Assembly (NCBI RefSeq): GCF_021023135.1
Contig: NZ_PGFV01000001.1
Coordinates: 1,083,383-1,147,382, forward strand
Reading direction: 5' to 3'
DNA from: Brevibacterium sp. CCUG 69071
GTDB taxonomy: Bacteria > Actinomycetota > Actinomycetes > Actinomycetales > Brevibacteriaceae
Length of the DNA stretch: 64,000 bases
Part shown: one piece after another, positions 44,221 through 53,000 of the stretch
Numbering within the stretch: the first letter of the stretch is position 1
Layout: each line of letters opens with the position of its first letter
Notes under the pieces: generated by a model
The model's input: only the letters and a program-made list of their open reading frames with translations
The model's database searches: none
What the model was told of the DNA's origin: nothing
Translations under genes and position numbers: made by a program

Positions 44221-45486
44221 CTACCCTACCTGGGGCGTGGTGAGTTCCGTGTATATGCCCAGCAGTTCTTCGGCCACGTCCCGCTCGGTGGGAAGTGCTG
44301 CTCCCACGGTCCGGGCGCGTGCCCCGAGTTCGGTGCGGCGGGCGGGGTCGGCGGCGAGTTCGCCGAGGGCCAATGCCAGTGCCCGGTCGTCATCGGCGGG
44401 CACGAGGATGCCGGCATCCCCGATGAGTCCAGGCGTGCCGCCGGTGGCGGTGGCGACGATCGCCTGCCCGGAGATCAGGGCCTCCTGGAGCACGAGGGCT
44501 CTGGCCTCCCACACGCTGGTGAGCACGGAGACATCGGCGGCGGCGTTGAGTTCGGCGATGTCGGATCGCGGTCCCAGGAAGTGCAGGGGCACACTCGCCG
44601 AGGTGGTTGTCAGTTCCGCGTACTGCGCGCGGACCTCGGTGAGGACCGCATCGTCCGCGGCTCCCGCCACCAGGACGACGAGCGGGCTGGGCGTGGGGTC
44701 GGTTCGGCCGGTGCCGGCGTCGGTTCGGTCCGTGCCGGGGTCGGTTCGGTCCCTGCCGGCGTCAGTTCGCCGGGTGCCCGGGCCCGGGTTCGCGTCATTC
44801 CCGGCGCCGAGGCGGTCCTGCCCGAGGTGTCCGAGTGCGCGGACGAGCATCGGGTAGTTCTTCTGCGGGGCGACTCGGCCGACGGCGAGGACGATGACGG
44901 CACCTTCGTCGAAGCCGTATTCGCTGGCCAGTGCCGCACGGGTGGCGCGGGCCGCCTCGGCGTCGATGGTCGTCACCTGCGGTGCGGCGGCGGGCAGGAA
45001 GCGGGCGTCGGCGGCGCCGAGTTTGCGGGCGCGGTCGACGAGGTCCTGGCTGGCGCCGAGGGTGAGGTCGGCCCCGCGGGCGAGCAGGGTTTCGATCCTC
45101 GTCTCCACCCGTCCGCGCAGGCCTTGTCCGCTGGCCTGGTTGTGGAGGCTGAGGATGAAGAGAGGGCGTGGGCTCAGCCTGCGCAGGCCGAGGTGGGTGA
45201 TGAGTCCGGCGCGGAAGCCGTGGGCGTGGACGATCTCGGCGTCGAAGCTGCGCACGAGTGTGGTCAGGCGCCGGACGAGGATCGCGTCCTTGGGCCCGAT
45301 GCCGGTGCCCATCTCGAGGGAGGCGAAGCGGACCCCGGGCAGGGCGGAGAAGCCGAAGTGGGCGTCGGTGGCGGCGGGGCCGACGACCCCGATCTCATGG
45401 CCGGCCGCGCCGAGTTCGCGGGCCAGAGCCCGCACATGGGTGCCGACTCCCCCGGTGGAGGTTCCGATCACATAGACGATTCTCAT
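44221..45486 (-). CDS. GT4-family glycosyltransferase with an internal repeat insert
   Basis: A 421-residue retaining glycosyltransferase. The start IVYVIGTSTGGVGTHVRALARELGAAGHEIGVVGP and EIVHAHGFRAGLITHLGLRR form the acceptor domain. SVWEARALVLQEALISGQAIVATATGGTPGLIG is the nucleotide-sugar EX7E segment in the donor domain. Between the two, near residues 233-262, sits a repeat-derived insert of RTDPGTD-type units, probably a surface loop. It shares TAATG with the murJ stop, so it is coupled to the flippase gene. The donor sugar is unknown. Confidence 0.9.
   Translation of the reverse strand: MRIVYVIGTSTGGVGTHVRALARELGAAGHEIGVVGPAATDAHFGFSALPGVRFASLEMGTGIGPKDAILVRRLTTLVRSFDAEIVHAHGFRAGLITHLGLRRLSPRPLFILSLHNQASGQGLRGRVETRIETLLARGADLTLGASQDLVDRARKLGAADARFLPAAAPQVTTIDAEAARATRAALASEYGFDEGAVIVLAVGRVAPQKNYPMLVRALGHLGQDRLGAGNDANPGPGTRRTDAGRDRTDPGTDRTDAGTGRTDPTPSPLVVLVAGAADDAVLTEVRAQYAELTTTSASVPLHFLGPRSDIAELNAAADVSVLTSVWEARALVLQEALISGQAIVATATGGTPGLIGDAGILVPADDDRALALALGELAADPARRTELGARARTVGAALPTERDVAEELLGIYTELTTPQVG
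44698..44781. repeat. 21-bp tandem repeat, four units, inside a GT4 gene
   Basis: Units at 44698, 44719, 44740 and 44761 start GTCGGTTCGG or GTCAGTTCGC and end TGCCGGC, TGCCGGG or TGCCCGG. They encode 7-residue Arg-Thr-Asp-containing units. Confidence 0.88.
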
Positions 45487-47258
45487 TACTCATCCTCACT
45501 CTCACTGTCGGACGGTCGAGTCTCACGGTTCGAGGTGGGCGTCCCGCTTCCCGCTGCGCTGCCGACCGCACCGGCGCCTGCCGACACGGGATTGTCCGGG
45601 CTTGCGCCTCGACGTCCGGCAAGAACACCGCGGACCTCACCGAGGTAGCCGCGGTCGAGGATGAGGACGATGACGGCGAAGATCGCGCAGCCGAGCAGGG
45701 CAGAGGCGATGCCGTTGGCCACGGCAGCCAAGGCCCCGGTGTCGAGCATCGAACCCAGCCACCGGGAGGCCAGCACCCCGGCCACCGACCCGAGGACGGC
45801 GGCGGCGATCGAGACCGCTGCGCGGCGTCCGACGCGGGCGAGACCTGCGGACCCGAGCACACGACGCATCGAGATGAGCAGGAATATTCCGGCCACGGTC
45901 ATGCCCAGGGCGTAGCCGATGCAGATGGACACGAGCGTCAGACCGGCATCGCCCTCGGCTCCGGTGAGAAGGATCGCGAGGATCATGCCGACGATGACGA
46001 GGACCCAGCCGACCGTCGTCGCGGTCGCCGAATGGCGGGAGCGCTCCATGGCGTAGAACACGCGTGTGCCCCAAGCGACGAAGGACCAGCCGGGCACGGC
46101 CAGCGCCATGACGATGATGGCCTGACTCATCGAGGCGAACGGCGCTCCCTGATGCCCCTTGGCTGCGTCGATGGCGGTGAAGAAGGTCTGCAGGGGGCCC
46201 GAGGCGGTGATGAGGATGAGTGCCCCGAGGAATCCGATCGTGATGATCAGCGCCGTGGTCGTCGAAGTCATCTGACGCAGCTTCACGCCCGCTGCAGCAC
46301 GGTCGGCCTCGGTCGCCTCGGGGTCCTTGGCCCGTCCCACCCAGCTCGAGAGCGACGGGAAGGTGACGGTGGCGACGGTCACCGCGAGCACTCCGTAGGG
46401 CAGCAGGTAGACGGCGTTGATGTAGCTGAAGAGGACGAAGGTGCCTTCACCGCCGGAGTGGTTCGAGACGAGGATGGTGGCCAGCATGGACCCCTGCTGA
46501 GCCAGCAGTGCCGCCATGCCTGCACCGGCCAGGCGCAGGGCCCGGTGGGCAACCCCCGGAGGGAAGGACCAGGTGGGTCGAATCCGCAGGCCGGTCGAGC
46601 GCATCGGCAGGGCCAGCGGCAGGGCGAGGGCGGCGACGCCGATCGTCGTGCCCCACCCGAGCCAGCCGATATGGGTCTGCCAGGTCCCGTCTGTGCCGCC
46701 CGCCTGCCAATAGGCCACATAGCAGCCGATGACGACGAGGCTCGAAAGCAGTGGGGCGAAGGCGGGCCAGAGGAACTTCCGGTGGGCCTGCAGCACGCCG
46801 GTGAGCACGGCGCCGATGCCGTAGAGGACGAGCTGCGGGGAGAACATGAGCAGGAAGACGACGGTCGCCGCGAGCTGTGCCGACTTGTGCGGGTCGGTAC
46901 CGGTGAGCAGGGCCGCGATCGGATGCGCGAAGACCGCGAGGATGATGCTCAGCGGCAGGGTGACCGACACCGCCCAGGTGAGCAGTCCCGAGGCGATCCG
47001 GCCTGCCGTCTCTTTGTCTGACCTGGCCAGCGGAATCGCCAGCAGGGGAATGACCGCCCCGGCCAGGGCACCGCCGGCGACGACCTCGAAGAGGATGTTG
47101 GGTACGAGGTTGGCCGACTGGTAGGCCGAGCCCACCGTGCCGGCACCGACAGAGGGTGAGAACACCAGCCACCGCAGGAACCCGACGAGCCGGGTGATCA
47201 GAGTGATCACCGATACGAGCAGCGCCGCGGAGGCGAAGACTCGAACGAGCTTGTTCAC
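45486..47258 (-). CDS. murJ: MurJ-family lipid flippase (MOP superfamily)
   Basis: A 590-residue membrane protein with about 14 helices. MurJ features are visible: ASAALLVSVITLITRLVGFLRWL at the start, SAYQSANLVPNILFEVVAGGALAGAVIPLLA (the conserved N-P-N-x-x-R/E-like region near residues 47-78), and PYGVLAVTVATVTFPSLS in the eighth helix region. It moves lipid-linked sugar precursors, typically lipid II, across the membrane. It ends in a disordered Gly/Ser/Thr tail. The GTG start at 47258 overlaps the MraY/WecA-like gene stop (GTGA). Whether it is the cell's main lipid II flippase or a dedicated second one is unknown. Confidence 0.9.
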   Translation of the reverse strand: MNKLVRVFASAALLVSVITLITRLVGFLRWLVFSPSVGAGTVGSAYQSANLVPNILFEVVAGGALAGAVIPLLAIPLARSDKETAGRIASGLLTWAVSVTLPLSIILAVFAHPIAALLTGTDPHKSAQLAATVVFLLMFSPQLVLYGIGAVLTGVLQAHRKFLWPAFAPLLSSLVVIGCYVAYWQAGGTDGTWQTHIGWLGWGTTIGVAALALPLALPMRSTGLRIRPTWSFPPGVAHRALRLAGAGMAALLAQQGSMLATILVSNHSGGEGTFVLFSYINAVYLLPYGVLAVTVATVTFPSLSSWVGRAKDPEATEADRAAAGVKLRQMTSTTTALIITIGFLGALILITASGPLQTFFTAIDAAKGHQGAPFASMSQAIIVMALAVPGWSFVAWGTRVFYAMERSRHSATATTVGWVLVIVGMILAILLTGAEGDAGLTLVSICIGYALGMTVAGIFLLISMRRVLGSAGLARVGRRAAVSIAAAVLGSVAGVLASRWLGSMLDTGALAAVANGIASALLGCAIFAVIVLILDRGYLGEVRGVLAGRRGASPDNPVSAGAGAVGSAAGSGTPTSNRETRPSDSESEDE

Positions 47259-48124
47259 ACGACCTCGCGACCGAAGGCGTCGATCTCGCGCAGTCCGGGT
47301 GTGGACTCGATGACGGAGGTGAAGGACACCTTCTCGGACAGCAGGGTGAGACCGACGAGCACGGCGAGGATCGCGGCGCGCTGCTTCGGGCTCGCGGTTT
47401 CGGAGAGCACGGTGCCGATGGCAGCGCCCAGGGCGTTGGCACCGGTGTCGCCGAGCATGATCTCCCCGTCGAGGTCCGAGGTCCAGGCGGCCGCAGAGGA
47501 TCCGGCGATGGCGGCCGACGGCGCCCAGGAGATGGGGCGTTCGTGGTCGGTGAACGCGAGGGTGAGCAGGCCGGCCTTCAGGGCCCGGCCCGGTCGCAGG
47601 TCGAGGAGGTTGAACAGGTTCGCGGTGCCCGCAATGACTCCCCCGGTGACGATGATGTCGCCGGCCGTGGACAGCCACGAGTCGTGTTCGGGCTGGTGGC
47701 TCAGCCCGAGCAGTCCGTGCTTGCGGGTGCCGGTGCGCAGGATCGCGGCGGCCGCGAGCGAGGCCAGCGGGATTCCGGTGACCTTGATTGCCCCGGTCGT
47801 GATCTCACCGCGGGCCAGCGCGGAGAGATGTCCGCGCAGTCCTTTGGAGTCTCCGGATTCGAGGAAGTCGTCGACGCCTCCGAGGCCTCCGGCCACGGCG
47901 GTGGCCAGCAGGGTGGCCGCACGCTGGCGGGGGTCTTCGATGAGCACGCTGCCGGCGAGGAGTCCCGCGGTCACGGCGGGGCCTTCGACGAGGGAGACAT
48001 CGTTGCCGGCGTGGTTGGTGCGCACGACCTTCTCATGCCGGGCCAGCTTCGAGGACAGCACGGCCTTCGTCGCCGCATAGCCGGCGAGGCCCGCGACGGC
48101 GGAGCTGACGATCGAGCGGATCAT
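47255..48124 (-). CDS. MraY/WecA-like phospho-sugar transferase family protein
   Basis: A 289-residue hydrophobic protein. Three segments resemble the polyprenyl-phosphate GlcNAc/MurNAc-1-phosphate transferase family in the right order: GLGGVDDFLESGDSKGLRGH (the Asp-Asp motif and KGL), GTANLFNLLDLRPGRALKAG (the NLxDGLDGL region, here without the second Asp-Gly) and EIMLGDTGANALGAAIG (the GDxGS region). It is shorter than MraY or WecA (about 320-360). I therefore place it in the family but cannot say that it is active. Neighbours MurJ and two GT4 enzymes support a lipid-linked glycan role. It overlaps mctB by four bases. Confidence 0.72.
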   Translation of the reverse strand: MIRSIVSSAVAGLAGYAATKAVLSSKLARHEKVVRTNHAGNDVSLVEGPAVTAGLLAGSVLIEDPRQRAATLLATAVAGGLGGVDDFLESGDSKGLRGHLSALARGEITTGAIKVTGIPLASLAAAAILRTGTRKHGLLGLSHQPEHDSWLSTAGDIIVTGGVIAGTANLFNLLDLRPGRALKAGLLTLAFTDHERPISWAPSAAIAGSSAAAWTSDLDGEIMLGDTGANALGAAIGTVLSETASPKQRAAILAVLVGLTLLSEKVSFTSVIESTPGLREIDAFGREVV

Positions 48125-49089
48125 TTCTCGTCTCCCTCATCGGTCTTGTTCGGCATGATCTCCTCGGCGTCGTCGGAGAATCCGTAGTGACCGTGGCTTC
48201 CGTTCTCCCCGGCGGCCAGGGCACGGACCGTGATCACGGGGCCGGCGCCGAGGCCGAGTCCGTCGACGGTCGAGGCTCGTGATTTCTCGGTGCGGAGCAC
48301 GTTGACGAGTCCGTTCTGCGCGGATCCGGCGTCACCGGCCACGACCACTGACTTCGATTCCGAGGTCAGGGTGTTGATGAAGTCGGTGACGAGGGTGCGG
48401 GTGGCCTTGTCGTCGGTCGCCTCGGGGCTCGGCTTCGTCTCCTCGGCCAGCGTCGAGTTCTCATCGTCGATGACGGCGAAGAGCTGCGTCGTCTTGTGGT
48501 CGGTGTCGGTGCGCAGGCGGCCGGAGTCGATGAATGCGTCGTAGAGTTTCGTGGAGTTCTTCTCCGCGTCCTCACGGTCCTTCTCGTCTTCGAGCATCGA
48601 GGCCTTGCCGGTCAGTGCGATGACGAGTGCCGCCCGGATCGCCGTGGAGTCGTCTTCGGGCAGGTTCGGCACGATGTCGCGGAGGGTGGAGAGGAAGTCT
48701 GCGGAGTCCTCGAGGTTGAGCGTGTTGTCGACGAAGGCGACGTCGCCGCCGATGGTCGCCCCGGCTTCCTTGATCCGGTTGCTGACTTCTTCGACCTGCT
48801 CGGCATCGGCATCGGGGGCGGCGATGATGCCGACCTCTTGGTCCTTGAGGGTGTCGCCGATGAGTTCGGGAGCCGCCGAGGTGATGAAGTCGTTCTGCTT
48901 GTCGATGTTGCCGCCCGCGGCATCGAGCTTCGCGCGCAGGTCGTCGCGGTCGGAGCGCAGGGCGTCGACCTGGCTCTGCAGGGACTCCCCGATCGGCTCC
49001 TTGAGCGGACCGGCACCGAGGACGATGCCGACGGCCAGGGCGAGGAACACCGAGACGAGGGAGACGAGGTGGTAACGGAAATCAATCAC
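48121..49089 (-). CDS. MctB/SteB-type outer-envelope copper transport protein
   Basis: A 322-residue protein anchored by one N-terminal helix (FRYHLVSLVSVFLALAVGIVLGAG), then a coiled-coil stretch (about 35-70) and a soluble domain. M. tuberculosis MctB (Rv1698) has the same layout and is needed to keep copper low in the cell. Corynebacterial SteB acts in the cell envelope with SteA. In an organism without mycolic acids the role may be different. The gene is adjacent to steA with an eight-base overlap, as in both of those genera. Confidence 0.85.
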   Translation of the reverse strand: MIDFRYHLVSLVSVFLALAVGIVLGAGPLKEPIGESLQSQVDALRSDRDDLRAKLDAAGGNIDKQNDFITSAAPELIGDTLKDQEVGIIAAPDADAEQVEEVSNRIKEAGATIGGDVAFVDNTLNLEDSADFLSTLRDIVPNLPEDDSTAIRAALVIALTGKASMLEDEKDREDAEKNSTKLYDAFIDSGRLRTDTDHKTTQLFAVIDDENSTLAEETKPSPEATDDKATRTLVTDFINTLTSESKSVVVAGDAGSAQNGLVNVLRTEKSRASTVDGLGLGAGPVITVRALAAGENGSHGHYGFSDDAEEIMPNKTDEGDEK

Positions 49090-50320
49090 TGGTCAATCCT
49101 TGGATGAGGCCGGCGGATTCTGCACTGGCGGCCGGGTCTCCTCCGAAGAGGGACCCGATCCACCCGAAGACGCCGTCGAGTTGGGCTCCGATGAGCCCGA
49201 GGAAGGTCTGTCCCGCGGAGGTCGCGAACAGGGCCACGCCGAGGGCGACGAGGCCGGCGATGATGAGCACGCTCAGTTGCAGGCTCGAGATGCGCTGCCG
49301 GTAGAGCAGGGACACGCCTTTGGCGTCGATGAGCTTCGAGCCCACGCGCAGGCGGGTGATGAAGGTCGAGGCCATGCCTTTGCGTCCCTTGTCGAGGAAC
49401 TCCATCACGGTGTCGTGGGTGCCCACGGCCACGATGAGGTCAGCACCTTTGTCGTCGGCGAGGAGCATCGCGATGTCCTCGCTGGTGCCGGAGGCTGCGA
49501 AGGCGACGCATTCGACGCCGAGGGAATGGACGCGTTCGGTGCCCGGGGCGTTGCCGTCCCGGTAGGCGTGGACGACGATCTCGGCGCCGGAGGTCAGGGC
49601 CGTATCGGACACCGAGTCCATGTCGCCGACGATCATGTCGGGTTTGTACCCGGCTTCGATGATCGCATCGGCTCCGCCGTCGACGCCGATGAGGATCGGG
49701 CGGTACTCACGGATGTAGGAGGCGAGGATCGCGAGGTCCTCTTTGTAGTGGTAGCCGCGGACGACGATGAGGACGTGTCGGCCTTCGAACTTCGTGGCCA
49801 CCTCGGGGACGACGAGTTCGGCTGAGAGCAGATCGGAGTCCTTGCGGATGTACTCGATCGTGTTGTCGACGAAGTCGACGAGCACGGAGTTCATGCCGGC
49901 TTCGGCCTCGTGCATGTCTGCGGCGATCGAGTCCTCGGTCTGCCGGATGCCGGTGGCCACGGTCTCTCCGTTAAGGAGGACCGCCTCGCCCTCGACGGTG
50001 ATCTCCTGGTTCTCCTCGATCAGCTCGAAGATCTCTGCACCGGTGGCGTCGATGAGGGGGATGCCGGCGTCGACGATGATCCCCGGGCCGAGGTTCGGGT
50101 ACCGGCCGGAGATGGATTTGTCCGCGTTGATGACCGCGACGGGTCGGCAGGCCACGAGGGCTTCGGCGGAGATCCGGTCGATGTCCGCGTGTTTGATGAT
50201 CGCGATGTCGCCGGCGCTCAGACGCTTGGTGAGGTCCTTGGTTCGCCGATCGAGTTTGGCAGGAGCCGGGCCCGACCGGGTGGGAACAGTGGGGTTCTCC
50301 CGAGTTCTACGCACTTTCAT
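49082..50320 (-). CDS. SteA-like protein (thiamin pyrophosphokinase-like fold)
   Basis: A 412-residue protein. The middle part (about 195-300) contains IREYRPILIGVDGGADAIIEAGYKPDMIVGDMDSVSD, the thiamin-pyrophosphokinase-like motif with two Asp-rich strands. One membrane helix lies near residue 350 (SLQLSVLIIAGLVALGVALFA), followed by a short glycine-rich tail. M. tuberculosis Rv1697 and corynebacterial SteA share this fold and neighbourhood (recN upstream, mctB downstream). SteA with SteB affects cell separation and envelope integrity in Corynebacterium. It is unlikely to be a true thiamin kinase because of the fused membrane segment. Confidence 0.85.
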   Translation of the reverse strand: MKVRRTRENPTVPTRSGPAPAKLDRRTKDLTKRLSAGDIAIIKHADIDRISAEALVACRPVAVINADKSISGRYPNLGPGIIVDAGIPLIDATGAEIFELIEENQEITVEGEAVLLNGETVATGIRQTEDSIAADMHEAEAGMNSVLVDFVDNTIEYIRKDSDLLSAELVVPEVATKFEGRHVLIVVRGYHYKEDLAILASYIREYRPILIGVDGGADAIIEAGYKPDMIVGDMDSVSDTALTSGAEIVVHAYRDGNAPGTERVHSLGVECVAFAASGTSEDIAMLLADDKGADLIVAVGTHDTVMEFLDKGRKGMASTFITRLRVGSKLIDAKGVSLLYRQRISSLQLSVLIIAGLVALGVALFATSAGQTFLGLIGAQLDGVFGWIGSLFGGDPAASAESAGLIQGLTSD

Positions 50321-50335
50321 GGTTCAGCCATTCTC

Positions 50336-52039
50336 TCATGCGCGGCTGCCCGACCCGGTCTTGACCTGCCGGGCGGAGTCGAGGAGTTCGGCCGCGTGGG
50401 CCTTCGCCGAGGCGGAGTCCTCCATTCCGGCGAGCATCCGGGAGAGTTCGACGACCCGTTCGTCATCGTTCAGTTCCGTGACTCCCGAGCGCACGGTCTC
50501 GGCGTCATCGTCCTTGACGATGTGGACGTGCGTGTCCGCCCAGGCGGCGACCTGCGGGAGGTGGGTGACGACGATGACCTGGGCGCCCTGGGCGAGTTTG
50601 GCCAGGCGTCGGCCGATCTCCACGGCCGCCTTGCCGCCGACTCCGGCGTCGACCTCGTCGAAGACGTAGGTGGGGATGGATTCGCTTTCGGCGCGGACGA
50701 CTTCGATGGCGAGCATGACGCGGGAGAGCTCACCGCCGCTGGCGACCTTGCCGATGTCATCGGGGGTCGAGGATTCGTGCGCGGCGAAAGTCAGACGCAC
50801 ATCGTCGCAGCCGTGGGCGGCGGGTTCGCGGTCGGTGATCTCGAAGGTCACGGAGGCCTTGGGCATGGACAGGGCGGCGAGTTCGGTGCTCACGGCTTCC
50901 GAGAACGACCGGGCCGTGCTCGTGCGGATCTCGGTCAGCGCCGCCCCGGCGGCTTCCATGGCTTCTCGGGCTTCGCCCAGCTCGGCGTCGAGGCCGTCGA
51001 GGTCGCGGTCTTCGGCTTCGAGTTCTGAGAGTTCGGCCGCGGAGCGGGTCTCGAAGTCGAGCACTTCGGCCACGTCCTGACCGTAGGGGGCCAGCGATCC
51101 GAGTTCGGCGCGGCGGGCTTCGGTCTCCTCGAGGGAGGTCTCCCCCAGTTCGTCGAAGCCGGAGAGGTAGGAGCTGAGCTCAGCGGCTGAGTCCGAGAGA
51201 CGCAGGACCGAATCGGAGAGGGTCTCGCGGATGGTGGCCAGTTCCGGGTCGGAGGCTTCGACGTCGGACACGGCGCTGATGGCCTGGTGGACGAGGTCGA
51301 CAGCGGCTCCGGCGTCGTCGAGTTCCCCGCCGAGGAGGAGGTCGTGGGCGGTGCCGACGGCCCGGGTGATCTCTGCCGCGGCACCGAGTTTCGCAGCCTG
51401 CGCGGTCAGGGTCTCGTCCTCGCCGGGTTGCGGGCGGACGGCGTCGATGGCTTCGAGGCAGCCGCGCAGCCACAGGATCCGCTCCCGGCGGGCCGCGGTG
51501 GAGTCCTTGATCCGGGAGACTCGGGCCTCGGTCTCCTGCCACGTGTCGTAGGCGGCACGATAACGGCCGGCCACCTCGGCGAGGGCCTGTCCCCCGGCGG
51601 CGTCGAGAAGCTGCCGCTGTTGGGCGGCACCTTTGAGCCCGAGCTGTTCGGATTGGCCGTGGAGGGTGATGAGCTCATCGGCGATGTCGGTGAGCACGGA
51701 GATCGGCACGGTGCGCCCGCCCGCAGTGGCCCGGGCCCGGCCTTTGGTCGCGACGGTGCGGGAGATGATGGCTTCTTCGTCGACGCTGCCGCCGGCCTCT
51801 TCGATGCGGGTGCGCACCGCCTCGGTGACCTCGGAGAAGATGCCTTCGACCTCGGCCTTCTCCGCGCCCTTGCGGACGACCCCGGAGCCGACCTTGCGGC
51901 CCATGAGCAGGGACAGGGCGGAGACGAACATGGTCTTGCCGGCACCGGTCTCACCGGTGACGACGGTGAAGCCGGTGGAGAGTTCGACCTCGGCTTCGGC
52001 GATCACGCCGAGATGGGAGATGCGCAGCTCAGAGATCAT
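50336..52039 (-). CDS. recN: DNA repair protein RecN
   Basis: A 567-residue SMC-like ATPase. Walker A is TGETGAGKT (about residues 30-38), the signature is VASGGELSRVMLAI, Walker B lies in PTYVFDEVDAGVGG, and the region between (about 150-370) is a coiled coil rich in Glu, Ala and Leu. It acts in double-strand break repair. ATG 52039 is chosen because it starts MISELRISHLGVI, the usual RecN N-terminus, and it overlaps the NAD kinase gene by 11 bases. Confidence 0.96.
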   Translation of the reverse strand: MISELRISHLGVIAEAEVELSTGFTVVTGETGAGKTMFVSALSLLMGRKVGSGVVRKGAEKAEVEGIFSEVTEAVRTRIEEAGGSVDEEAIISRTVATKGRARATAGGRTVPISVLTDIADELITLHGQSEQLGLKGAAQQRQLLDAAGGQALAEVAGRYRAAYDTWQETEARVSRIKDSTAARRERILWLRGCLEAIDAVRPQPGEDETLTAQAAKLGAAAEITRAVGTAHDLLLGGELDDAGAAVDLVHQAISAVSDVEASDPELATIRETLSDSVLRLSDSAAELSSYLSGFDELGETSLEETEARRAELGSLAPYGQDVAEVLDFETRSAAELSELEAEDRDLDGLDAELGEAREAMEAAGAALTEIRTSTARSFSEAVSTELAALSMPKASVTFEITDREPAAHGCDDVRLTFAAHESSTPDDIGKVASGGELSRVMLAIEVVRAESESIPTYVFDEVDAGVGGKAAVEIGRRLAKLAQGAQVIVVTHLPQVAAWADTHVHIVKDDDAETVRSGVTELNDDERVVELSRMLAGMEDSASAKAHAAELLDSARQVKTGSGSRA

Positions 52040-53000
52040 CCGTGCCTCCTCTCCTGCTTCCCGCCTCCTCGATCGGTCCCTTCCAGCCGGAGACAGGCAG
52101 GCGGAACTTCGCGACGAGTCGGTCGGTGAAGGGGCCGGTGTGCAGGCGGGCGAGTTTGATCGGCGATTCGGAGCGGCGGGCTTCGATGCGGGCACCGGCG
52201 GGCAGTTCCATGGCGCGGCGTCCGTCGCACCACAGGACCGCGGAGAAGTCGGGGTTGGTTTGGGAGATCTCCACGCCGAGGCGGGAGTTCGGGCCGACGA
52301 CGAGGGGTTCGGCGAACAGGGCGTGGGCGGAGATGGGCACGAGGAGGAGGGCCTCGACCTCGGGCCAGACGATGGGGCCGCCGGCGGAGAAGGAGTAGGC
52401 CGTCGACCCGGTGGGGGTGGCGAGGATGACGCCGTCGCAGCCGAAGGAGGACACGGGACGGGAGTCGACGCCGAGCACGACGTCGATCATCCGGGACTTC
52501 GTGGTCTTCTCCACGGTCGCCTCGTTGAGCGCCCAAGCATTGAAGATGTTCTCCCCTTCGTGCCACACGGACACGTCGAGGGCGAGACGTTCCTCCACGA
52601 GGTAGTCGCGTTGGGATGCCCGGTGGACCGCCTCGGCGAGGTCTTCCCTTTCGCTTTCGGCGAGGAAGCCGACATGGCCGAGGTTGACGCCCATAAGTGG
52701 GACGCCGGAGCCGTGGAAGCGTTCAGCCGCGCGAAGGATTGTGCCGTCGCCGCCGAGGACGATGACGAGTTCGCATTCGGACTTCCAGGTGGCCAGCTGG
52801 GAGGGGGCGATGACCACGCAGCGGTGCAGCAGGCTCTGCTCGAAGTCGGCTCGCGAGCTGCGGGTGCCGATGTCGACGACCTCTTCGTCGAGGACGACGG
52901 GGGTGATTCCGTCGTCGAGGAGAGCCTTGAACACGCTCACCGCGGCGATGGCCGATTCTTCGCGCTGGGGGTGCAGGAGCACCATGATGTGCCGGGTCAT
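52029..53000 (-). CDS. nadK: NAD kinase
   Basis: A 323-residue NAD kinase that phosphorylates NAD to NADP. The diagnostic GGDGT motif lies in VIVLGGDGTILRAAE, followed by PLMGVNLGHVGFLAE, then the nucleotide-binding NAWALNEATVEK and DGVILATPTGSTAYSFSAGGPI. An extra C-terminal tail of about 25 basic residues precedes the stop. Order tlyA-nadK-recN equals Rv1694-Rv1696. The ATG overlaps the tlyA stop (ATGA). Confidence 0.96.
   Translation of the reverse strand: MTRHIMVLLHPQREESAIAAVSVFKALLDDGITPVVLDEEVVDIGTRSSRADFEQSLLHRCVVIAPSQLATWKSECELVIVLGGDGTILRAAERFHGSGVPLMGVNLGHVGFLAESEREDLAEAVHRASQRDYLVEERLALDVSVWHEGENIFNAWALNEATVEKTTKSRMIDVVLGVDSRPVSSFGCDGVILATPTGSTAYSFSAGGPIVWPEVEALLLVPISAHALFAEPLVVGPNSRLGVEISQTNPDFSAVLWCDGRRAMELPAGARIEARRSESPIKLARLHTGPFTDRLVAKFRLPVSGWKGPIEEAGSRRGGTDDL

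Noticed and set aside
45258..47021. A 587-residue plus-strand frame opposite MurJ
   Set aside because: Composition is Arg/Gly/Glu/Asp/His-rich with no domain, whereas MurJ is clear on the minus strand.
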